Below, in pieces: positions 26,078 to 33,900 of a stretch of 56,519 nucleotides of DNA. Location: assembly GCA_964605235.1 (NCBI GenBank), contig CAZSBB010000041.1, forward strand, positions 1-56,519. Reading direction: 5' to 3'. Origin of the DNA: CAZSBB01 sp964605235 (GTDB taxonomy: Bacteria; Planctomycetota; Phycisphaerae; Phycisphaerales; Phycisphaeraceae). The notes beneath the pieces were generated by a model. That model was not told where the DNA came from, made no database searches, and saw only the letters and a list, made by a program, of their open reading frames with translations. Position numbers and translations under genes: made by a program. How positions within the stretch are numbered: the stretch's first letter is position 1; each line of letters opens with the position of its first letter.

Positions 26078-26745
26078 GGTTCATCACTCCAGCGCTGGCG
26101 CAGCCGAGTGAGCGCCTGCGCCACCGCCGCTTTGACTGTTCCCACCGCACAGCCCATCGCCTGGGCCGTCTGTTCCAGACTCTGCCGCTCGAAAAAACGC
26201 AGCACCACCGCCTGACGCTGACGCGGAGCCAGATCGCACAACGCCTGACGCACCAACTCGATCGCTTCGCGCTGCCGCAATCGCGCCGCCGGCCCCTCGG
26301 TCCCGCCGTCCACCAGCTCGGCGTGATGGTCCGGCAAGGGAGCCGGCCGTCGCCGCCGTTGTCGCCGATGCTGACGGCACACGTTCAGCGCGATGCCCAG
26401 CACCCACGTGTCCCAGGCACTGCGTTGCTGGTAGCGATGCAGCGACTGCAACAGACGAAGGGCCGTTTCCTGCGTGGCATCCCGGGCGGCGTCGCCATCA
26501 CCCAGTTGACTGCAACAGAATCGATAACAGGTGTCCTGGATGCCGCCAAGCAACTGTGCCTGGGCGTCGCGGTCGCCCTGACGAGCCCGTTCCAGCAGCA
26601 GCCCAAGCGGATCGCGCCGCGGCGTTGACGCCGCAGCCACCGCCTTCGGAACAGTCGGGCCGATCTGCGGCGACACTGCCGTCATGACATCGCGGTCCTC
26701 GAGGGTGCCTGATCCTGCCACACCTGTATGTCGCATATGATCCAC
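26074..26745 (-). CDS. ECF-type RNA polymerase sigma factor
   Basis: This 223-residue sigma-70-family protein has region 2 (RDATQETALRLLQSLHRYQQRSAWDTW style, residues ~95-125) and region 4 (LCDLAPRQRQAVVLRFFERQ, then LEQTAQAMGCAVGTVKAAVA, residues ~175-210). A short linker joins them. The first ~45 residues are not conserved, so the start is uncertain; ATG 26685 is an alternative. It overlaps the anti-sigma-like gene and is divergent from the YCII gene. It is probably autoregulated, as many ECF sigmas are, but no promoter motif was identified. Confidence 0.88.
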   Translation of the reverse strand: MDHMRHTGVAGSGTLEDRDVMTAVSPQIGPTVPKAVAAASTPRRDPLGLLLERARQGDRDAQAQLLGGIQDTCYRFCCSQLGDGDAARDATQETALRLLQSLHRYQQRSAWDTWVLGIALNVCRQHRRQRRRRPAPLPDHHAELVDGGTEGPAARLRQREAIELVRQALCDLAPRQRQAVVLRFFERQSLEQTAQAMGCAVGTVKAAVAQALTRLRQRWSDEP

Positions 26746-26922
26746 AAAGGTTTAGCCGGCGACACATGAATTCCGCGCCGGCGTGATCCACATACGGGTA
26801 AAATCGCCGCGCGCCACCAGCAGCCGCTCACACGTGGTGCGGCGAGCTCTCAGGCGGGCAAACCGCGTCTTCGCGGCTGAGAACGTGACGTTCGGGGACA
26901 GAGGCGTTTGGAGGGCCATGCG

Positions 26923-27264
26923 GTGCCGAAGTATCTGATCTCATTCCCCGCACCGGCAATGGACGTCCCTGCCGAAGACATGGCCGCTGTGGGTGAAGCG
27001 GCACGCGCGGTCATCCGCGAGGCGAAAGTTGCCGGCGTTTACGTGTTCGGTGGCGGTATCAATGAGACCGTCGCGCCGGTGATGGTCGCCGCCGACGGCA
27101 CCGTAAATAACGAGACGTACCCACAGACGAAGGAATTCAACGGCGGCTTCTGCGTCCTGGAACTCCCGTCCCGCGAAGCCGCCGTCGGGTGGGCCGCGAA
27201 GATCGCCAAAGCCTGTCGCTGCTCGCAGGAACTCCGCGAGTTCGGGTACGACCCCGAGAGTTGA
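26923..27264 (+). CDS. YCII-related domain protein
   Basis: This 113-residue protein begins M(V)PKYLISFPAPAMD and includes VAGVYVFGGGI and GGFCVLELPSREAAVGWAAK, which fit the YCII/DGPF family of small ferredoxin-like-fold proteins. Their biochemical role is unknown; one member has been linked to dehalogenase-like chemistry. GTG 26923 is chosen for GGAGGG 7 nt upstream; a TTG at 26908 opens the same frame. It is divergent from the sigma factor. YCII genes next to ECF sigma factors are common, which supports a functional link. Confidence 0.82.
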   Translation: MPKYLISFPAPAMDVPAEDMAAVGEAARAVIREAKVAGVYVFGGGINETVAPVMVAADGTVNNETYPQTKEFNGGFCVLELPSREAAVGWAAKIAKACRCSQELREFGYDPES

Positions 27265-27407
27265 TCGGTGTTGTAGCCGCCGGGCAGGTCATGGACACAG
27301 AGAACCGAACTAGGCGTTGCACCCGACCCGGCGGACATGTCGGCATTTTCGGAATCCAAGCTTCCTGAACCGCCAGGCAAGTGAGTTGAGTCGTTATACA
27401 TCAAGCC

Positions 27408-27779
27408 ATGTACTCACGAGAATACATCCGGAAAATAGCTGACAGCGACCCTACATGGAGGACTTGCACTGAGCTATACGGCATCTCGAATAATATAGTC
27501 ATGGGAACGATGATGGGAGGATTGGCTTCTGCTATTCGAGTGGGTTCTGAAGTCACTCATGAAGATTGGGGCGATGAATGGATTGAATTGGCCAGTAAAT
27601 GGCTGGATAACATGACGCCTCTCAGGGAGTTAAGCGCGAGTGGCAAGTATGATGAACTGGATGCTTGGCTTGAAGACAATGAAACTCGGATAATACAGCA
27701 GATTCACCAAAGGCTGGTAGAGTTTATTGGCGACGATGCCGAACATGGCGTTCAACCGGATGCCTTCGGCGCTGGCTAG
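27408..27779 (+). CDS. Hypothetical protein, possibly a mobile gene-cassette product
   Basis: This 123-residue acidic, helical protein (WGDEWIELASKWLDN, ELDAWLEDNETRIIQQIH) shows no known domain, signal peptide or membrane segment. Base composition is more AT-rich than its neighbours. It lies alone between two genes of typical composition, preceded by a 143-bp gap containing an inverted CCGCCGGG/CCCGGCGG pair and followed by GTTGGGT. It may have arrived by transfer. Function unknown. Confidence 0.6.
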   Translation: MYSREYIRKIADSDPTWRTCTELYGISNNIVMGTMMGGLASAIRVGSEVTHEDWGDEWIELASKWLDNMTPLRELSASGKYDELDAWLEDNETRIIQQIHQRLVEFIGDDAEHGVQPDAFGAG

Positions 27780-27806
27780 CTTTGACGTTGGGTGGATGAT
27801 TAACAG

Positions 27807-28865
27807 ATGAGACCGATGGCAATTGTCATGGGCATGATGTTGATGTGCGGTGCTGGAGCTGTAGCAGGTGAAGGTCCCCCGCGGTCGATCGTCGGAAGCA
27901 TCCGATGGGATGCGTGGCATGGCGATACGGGGTTCGATCCGAAGAAGCCGCAGGAGATCACCCCCGGGATGGCGGTGGAACGATCGCTCGGCCCCAATCA
28001 TTGGCACTATCGACTGCCGTTCTATGCCAAGGTCATTGCCGAAAACAAGGTTGAGGCACGAGCCAACTCGCCGGAGGTGATGGATCAGGAGATTACCTAC
28101 GCCAGTCAGGCGGGGTTGGATTACTGGGCCTTTCTGACATATGCACCGGAATCGCCGATGACGATCGGCTTGGATCTCTACCTTTCCAGCAGGAACAAGC
28201 CCAAGATCAAATTCTGCATGATACTCCACCACATACGCGATACGCCGGATGAGGTGGACAGAATGGTTGCATACATGAAGGACCCGCAATATGTCAGAGT
28301 TCTCGGTCAGAGACCCCTGCTATATGCGTTCCAGTGTCGGGCCAATAAGGCGTTCTATGACGACCTTCTGACGGCCGTGAACGAGGCGGGGCTTGAACGT
28401 CCCTATCTGGTCCACATGGGCAACTGTTCCGCGCCCATCAACTGGGACGCAGTGAGTTCATACACCGGCCTGGGCGGGAAAGGCGTGTGGGATCGGCAGA
28501 AGCAGGAACAGGAAGTCATTCCTGCCGTCTCGGCAGGATGGGACCGCCGCCCGCGTGTTGAGAATCCTGTGCCATGGGAAGGCGGCGGAAAGGGAGCGCC
28601 CGTGAACGTCGGGCGCATACGAACCGCAGAGAAGGCGGCATCCGATATCGCCGCCGGGGTCAAATCCGCACTGGACTGGAACCGAGAGAATCCCGGCCCA
28701 GGAAAAGCCAATGCCGTGCTGATCTACGCATGGAACGAATTTGACGAAGGAGGCTGGATCTGCCCCACACTGTCAGAAGGGACCAGTCGCCTGGATGCAA
28801 TCCGCAAAGTTCTGAAGGAAGCTGAGAAGACCAGCCAACCAGACCATCCAGGCGACAGAAAATAG
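27807..28865 (+). CDS. Secreted GH99/WbsX-like glycan-active protein
   Basis: This 352-residue protein has a signal peptide (MRPMAIVMGMMLMCGAGAVA, cleavage near 20-22). The mature domain resembles the GH99/WbsX-like (beta/alpha)8 family: QAGLDYWAFLTYAPE, RPLLYAFQCRANKA and a C-terminal AWNEFDEGGW, where the E of the NE(W/F)xEG motif is typical. Family members act on mannose-containing glycans or in glycan assembly, but a catalytic role cannot be proved here. It is exported, probably to the periplasm. It is the last gene before the IS and Rhs island. Confidence 0.75.
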   Translation: MRPMAIVMGMMLMCGAGAVAGEGPPRSIVGSIRWDAWHGDTGFDPKKPQEITPGMAVERSLGPNHWHYRLPFYAKVIAENKVEARANSPEVMDQEITYASQAGLDYWAFLTYAPESPMTIGLDLYLSSRNKPKIKFCMILHHIRDTPDEVDRMVAYMKDPQYVRVLGQRPLLYAFQCRANKAFYDDLLTAVNEAGLERPYLVHMGNCSAPINWDAVSSYTGLGGKGVWDRQKQEQEVIPAVSAGWDRRPRVENPVPWEGGGKGAPVNVGRIRTAEKAASDIAAGVKSALDWNRENPGPGKANAVLIYAWNEFDEGGWICPTLSEGTSRLDAIRKVLKEAEKTSQPDHPGDRK

Positions 28866-29168
28866 CGCGACACGCAGGCGTTGGCGTAGCCCTGGCCTGA
28901 GCCTTTGTGTACCCGGAACTGCGGAACCGTGAGGGGGGCTGAAAACGACATCGGCCGTCTCCTTGGTCGCGCCGGGTAGTACTACCCGACGTGGAGCCTT
29001 GGTTACGGCCGCTCTTAGAGTGGTCCAAATCCTTTGCGTGAACGCGGGTATGCTTTTTTTGTGGTGCTGGCCCGCGGAATTCCGGGTATTTATCGGTGGT
29101 TATGAGGGTAGGTCAGGCCTTCGTCAGCCAGGGGTCGAGGTGGAGCCGGAATTGGCGATCTTCCGGGG
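28866..29168. other. Gene-free spacer before the IS
   Basis: No convincing gene is seen in about 300 bp. A perfect 16-bp palindrome CGGGTAGTACTACCCG lies at 28973-28988. A GTGGTCCA near 29013-29022 resembles the IS end and may be a scar. The end of the region (about 29095-29168) may belong to the IS. Confidence 0.5.
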
Positions 29169-30411
29169 GTGGTCCATAATGTTGGGCCATTGCGGTGACT
29201 CGACTTACGTTGCTGGATGAAGGATCGAATTTGATGCTGCCGGCGTGGTTTCAAGCGTTCCTGATGATGTTGCTGGAGGCGTGGTCGACTCGGCGGGACA
29301 AGCAGATCCAATTCCTGAAGCTCCAGATCGAACTGCTTCGCCAGAAGATGCCCGGGCAGCGGGTCATCCTGTCGCCGGAAGATCGGCGTCGGCTGATGCG
29401 TGCCGGGTCGGCAATGGGCCACGAGGTCGACGGCTTGCTGGGCATTGTGACGGTCAAGACCTATCGCCGGTGGTTGCGGGAACAAGCTGACGGACTGACG
29501 CCGGGTCGCGTGGGCCGGCCGCGAGCGATGACTGCCTCGCTGCGGGAACTGATCCTGCGGATGGCCAAGGAGAATGTGGGCTGGGGTGTTCGCCGGATTG
29601 TGGGCGAACTGCGGAAGCTGGCGCTGACGCCTAGCCGCAGTTCGGTTCGACGTGTGCTGGTGGAAGAAAGGGTGCTGCCCGATCCGGAACGGAGAGCGCC
29701 CAAGGGGGTGATGACGCCTTGGCGCACGTTTGTGGCGGCCCACGTGAATTGCATGGTGGCTACGGACTTCTTCTGCAAGACCGTGTGGACGCCATTGGGC
29801 AAGAGGCTGGCCTTCGCGCTGGTCTTCATTCACCTGGGCAGCCGTAAGGCCTTCGTGACGCCAAGCACATTCCACCCCACCGGCGTCTGGATGCAGCAGC
29901 AAGCCCGTAACGTCTGCATGTGGCTGGAGGACGAGGGACTGGACTTGCGGTTCCTCATCCATGATCGCGATGCCAAGTTCACCGAGGACTTTGACAAACA
30001 TTTCCGCCAGCTTGCCGCCGCCAGCCACCGCAAGACCAGCGGGATCGTGAAGACGCCATTCCTGGCGCCGGTCGCCAACTGCTACGTCGAGTCGTGGATC
30101 GGCGGATTCAAGCGGGAAGTCCTGAACCATCTGGTCTGCCTGAGCCTCCGCCAACTCGACCACATCACCGCCAACTACATGAACTACTACAATGGCTTCC
30201 GGCCACACCAAGGTTTGGGCAATGTGCCGCCGGCACAACACGGCCTGCCGCCGCCAGATTGTCCACCTGAGGGACCCGGTGCTGGCCGCGTCGAGTGCCA
30301 GCGCTGGCTCGGCGGCTTGCTCAAGCATTATTACCGGAAAGCAGCATGAATTCACGAGAAACACGGGCATAGCCCGACATTTTGGACCGCCTCTGCGAAT
30401 GGACCACGTCA
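29169..30411 (+). mobile_element. Complete insertion sequence with DDE transposase
   Basis: The element is about 1.24 kb. Its left end (29169, GTGGTCCATAATGTTGGGC) and right end share an inverted GTGGTCCAT: the right copy is ATGGACCAC at 30399-30407. A second inner match runs 30369-30390. The right terminus, read on the minus strand, is TGACGTGGTCCATTCGCAG; the same terminus recurs at 30730 and 38711, which fixes the end near 30411. No target-site duplication was confirmed. Two truncated copies of the right end lie beside the Rhs modules. Confidence 0.75.
29234..30349 (+). CDS. DDE integrase-core transposase
   Basis: This 371-residue protein has an N-terminal helical and HTH region (~residues 10-110) and an rve-type catalytic core. 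The acidic residues are seen in VATDFF, LIHDRDAKF and NCYVESWIGG. From the first D of HDRD to the final E is 41 residues, longer than the usual 34-35 of IS3/IS481 members. It ends LLKHYYRKAA. The ATG 29234 start removes a doubtful GTG extension from 29195. It appears intact. A minus-strand frame of 517 codons on the opposite strand is not treated as a gene. Confidence 0.88.
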   Translation: MLPAWFQAFLMMLLEAWSTRRDKQIQFLKLQIELLRQKMPGQRVILSPEDRRRLMRAGSAMGHEVDGLLGIVTVKTYRRWLREQADGLTPGRVGRPRAMTASLRELILRMAKENVGWGVRRIVGELRKLALTPSRSSVRRVLVEERVLPDPERRAPKGVMTPWRTFVAAHVNCMVATDFFCKTVWTPLGKRLAFALVFIHLGSRKAFVTPSTFHPTGVWMQQQARNVCMWLEDEGLDLRFLIHDRDAKFTEDFDKHFRQLAAASHRKTSGIVKTPFLAPVANCYVESWIGGFKREVLNHLVCLSLRQLDHITANYMNYYNGFRPHQGLGNVPPAQHGLPPPDCPPEGPGAGRVECQRWLGGLLKHYYRKAA

Positions 30412-30567
30412 AACTCACGCCAGCGTCGGCTTTGGGCATTGGACAGCGTGGCGTGGGAGGCCCGGAGCGCCAGGATCGCCCACAGGAATGCGGCGGCGAA
30501 CGGGGCGGAGCATTGGCATTCGGCGGTGGTACCGTAGTCGATGATGTAACCGGTGAAGTCCGCCTGC

Positions 30568-30730
30568 CGCCGCCAGATTGTCCATCTGAGGGATCCGGTG
30601 CAGGCCGCATCGAGTGCCAGTGGTGGCTCGGCGGCTTGCTCAAGCATTATTACCGGAAAGCAGCATGAATTCACGGGAAACACGGGCATAGCCCGACATT
30701 TTGGACCGCCTCTGCGAATGGACCACGTCA
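30568..30730. mobile_element. Truncated right end of the IS (copy 2)
   Basis: These 163 nt are about 90% identical to 30249-30411 of the complete IS, including the last transposase codons (LLKHYYRKAA) and the terminal TGACGTGGTCCATTCGCAG on the minus strand. The remaining left part is absent. Its end supplies the stop codon of the minus-strand membrane gene at 30728. The 157 bp between the two copies (30411-30567) show no gene. Confidence 0.85.
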
Positions 30731-30949
30731 TTTGTGGCCATCGCATTTCTTTCCAATTAGGTAAATAATTACCCCTGTAACTGTAGACAACAAAAACACG
30801 GGAGACAATCTTTTGGCCTCATCTATTTCAGTGACTGATATTCCTTTGTACTGAGATGTGCAGGCATAGTAAAATGCCGCAGCAATCGGGATAAATAAAA
30901 ATATTCCAGCCATACATCGAACCATCATAATTAAAATATTTTTTCGCAC
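30728..30949 (-). CDS. Two-TM small protein, candidate immunity protein for Rhs tip A
   Basis: This 73-residue protein has two hydrophobic segments (ILIMMVRCMAGIFLFIPIAA, ~residues 5-27, and SPVFLLSTVTGVIIYLIG, ~49-66). It starts 50 nt after the stop of the first Rhs gene, in the same direction, where an immunity gene is expected. The region is AT-rich, like the Rhs tip. The start is GTG 30949 or ATG at codon 8. The stop codon lies within the IS end, so the original protein may have been longer. No known immunity family was recognised; the role is inferred from position. Confidence 0.5.
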   Translation of the reverse strand: MRKNILIMMVRCMAGIFLFIPIAAAFYYACTSQYKGISVTEIDEAKRLSPVFLLSTVTGVIIYLIGKKCDGHK

Positions 30950-30999
30950 AGGTCCACCCCCACATAGTATTGAAAGAAAATCCTTATTGAAGGGTAAAA

Positions 31000-33900
31000 T
31001 TATTTGTCAAATCGAGTTTTGGGTTTTGACCCCTTGGGACATATTTCGCAGGGGGGTATCTGGAAAGTAGCAGCCTCCAAGCAGGCCATTATGGTGGCAG
31101 CGTATTGAGAAGCAATGACTCCTGATGCCTCTATATATGCAAGGGTTATGAGTGTGCGTTGATTGCCACGAACATAGTATGCTCCGTATTCACATGTCCG
31201 TCTTGCCACTCGAGATTGATACCCATCTCGACATCGCCTCAAATTAGCTTGAAGTTGGGCATCAGCCGCAGCTTCAAGCATTCTGGTTCCTTCATCCAGA
31301 TCATCCATGCGTCTTTCATAATCTGATTTTGCTTGTTTTTTACAATTATTGAATAAATTTTGATCTACACACTCTTTAAATAACTTTTTCCCCGTAATAT
31401 CAGTACCGTGGTCGGGGGAAATATCAGATAATCCGTACGGATCAAGGCTGAATCTCATTAAGTGATACGAAGGATACAAATTAGCTCCATCGACATACCC
31501 CATGGGATCTCTCTGCCCGAACCGTCCCAACCGCGGGTGCAGGTGCCTTGCCCGGTTGTAGACCAGCCCCGTCGCGTCCTCGTGCCACAGGCCCTGGTGC
31601 CCCACCGGGTTCAGACCGTAGGCCTGCGCCACGCCGCCAACCGTCACGCGCCGGCTTAGCAGACGCGGGGACTCGCCCGCCGGGTCGTGGTCCCCGGCCG
31701 GGGCATAGACCGTGCGCTCGCCGTAGGCCGTGTATTCGTAGCGTTCGACCACGGCGCCGGCGTCATCCACCACCGCCAGCACGTTGAAGTTGGCGTTGGG
31801 CAGCGCGTAGTGGAAGCTTTCCACCGCGGCTTCCCCGCTGTCGGCCGGGTCGTCGTTCAGCCCGATCTGCACCAGTTCGTCGATGTACATCCGCCCCCAG
31901 ACCAACTGCCGCAGCGTCTGGTCATCGCCATCGCGTTCCTCCAGCGGCGAATGCCCGCCGGCGTCGTAGTACACATGGCTGGTGGCGGTCAGGTCGCCCA
32001 GGTGGGTCAGCGTCTGCACAATGCGCCGGCCCGCGCCGTCGAAGGCGTTGCTCTGGATGATGGAGCCGAACTGAAGGTCGCCGCCCCCCGGGGGCGCGTC
32101 GCGCCAGGCGGGCCGGACGGTGACCAAGCGGTTCCAGGCATCGTAGCCGTAGGCATACACGCCGTCGTAGGTCAGGTTGCCCGCCGCGTCGTGGGCGAGG
32201 GTTTCGGCCACGTTGCCGTTGGCGTCGGCGGTGAAGGTTTCTTCATGCTCGGTTACGTCGTAACTGGACGTGCCGGGGTTCCAGCGCTTAAGCGTCAGGT
32301 CATCCACGCTGAGGGTGCGGGCGGCCGCCATCCAGCCCATCATACCCCCGCCCCCGGAGGCAACCGAGGGGAAGTTGCTGGTGGCGTAGGCGTCGCTGGC
32401 GCTGGACAGGCCTGCTGCACTGGCGGCGCAGCGGACCGCCAGGTTCGTGCCGTCGCAGCGCACGCGCACCCACAGCACGTCGCCGGCGGTCAGGCTGGGC
32501 ATGTTGGCGTCCACCCGTGTGCCGGCGACTTCGCTGGCCAGTTGCCCGTCAACCACCCGGTAGCCGCGCGGCGCAGCCTGGGTGTCGGTGTGGTCGAGCG
32601 TCACATAGTTGAAGGCGTCCTGATCCTGAGCGTGGAACACGAACGCCAGGCGATGATCGCTCCCGGCCCCGACCCGCCGGACGGCGAAGACCGCCTCGAA
32701 CCCGCCGGTGCGCACGCTGCGCAGCAGCACAGGCGAACCCGGAGACGCGGGGGAAGCCGACAGTTCCAGGCGATCATCCGTAGCGTTGAGCGCTGCCGCG
32801 GCGCTGAAGCTCATCCAGCGGTCGCCCAAGGCGCGGTATTGCGCATCGTCGTAAAGCTGATAGTCATCGAACTGCGTATTGGCCACGGTGGTGAACAAGC
32901 CCACCTGCCCGGCGGGATAGCCCTCCCCGGCCGCGAAGCCCAAGACGCTGGGCATCCACAAGGACTGACGCTTGCTCGACGCTTCCACGGACAGGTCGGT
33001 GTCGGCGGCGAGGGTGTAAGCCTGCGCATCATGAAGGGTTTTGGCGCCGTTGAGCACGTGGTAGACCCGCACTTCCTGGGCGTCCAGGTCCAGCACGCGC
33101 AGCCAGTAGTTGGCCCCGCTCTGGTAGCCGAAGACCAGGCCTGCCTGCCCGGCGGTGGTCCCGGAGGGGAAGCGCAGGGTGACAGTCGCCTGCAACGGCC
33201 CCATCGACTCACCCAGCAGCAGGATCGCGGCAGGGGTGGGCTCCTGCACGCTGCTGATGGTGTCCTGGCTGACGGTGGTCACCACCAGCCGACCGGCCAC
33301 ACCGCTGTTAACGTTGAAGGCGTCGCCACTGCCGGGTTTGCTCCAGTGACTGGAGGTGTCGCTGGCGAAGGCGTCGGACGCGAAGGCCGGTTTAGCCGCG
33401 GCCGCCTGCACCTTGCGGCTGGTGTATTCGTTGGCTTTGTTGGGCGTATTCTGGAAGTAGCTGGCGGTTCCCTGGTCGCTCAGCGCCAGTTGATTGCCCA
33501 GGGGGTCCAGGGTCCAGCTCTGCTCGCCGCGCCCAGGCTGCCAGTAGGCTTGCACATCGTCCTTGGCGGAGTTGATCAGGCCGGACTTGAAGCTGGTCAG
33601 CCGGTGCAGGCCATCGTAGCCGTAGACTTCCGAGTGGCTGGTGTAGACTTGGCGCTGGGCGTAAAGCCGATTGCCCGCCCGGTCGTAGCCGTGGGCGATG
33701 TGGATCACGTCGCTGACGTGATCGTCATTGCCGTCGTAGCGGTCCCAGCGTTGATTGGTGATGCGTCCAAAGCGGTCGAAGCCGGCGTAGCTGCCGGAGG
33801 TCCCGCCCCAGTAATCCAGACGCACCGCGGGCTGGGGCAGGGTTTTGCGCACCAGCGTACTGCCGCCGAGGTAGGTGTAGGCGGCGATGACGTTGGCGTC

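Noticed and set aside
29090..30643. 517-codon minus-strand frame across the IS
   Set aside because: Antisense to the transposase, whose catalytic motifs are clear on the plus strand.
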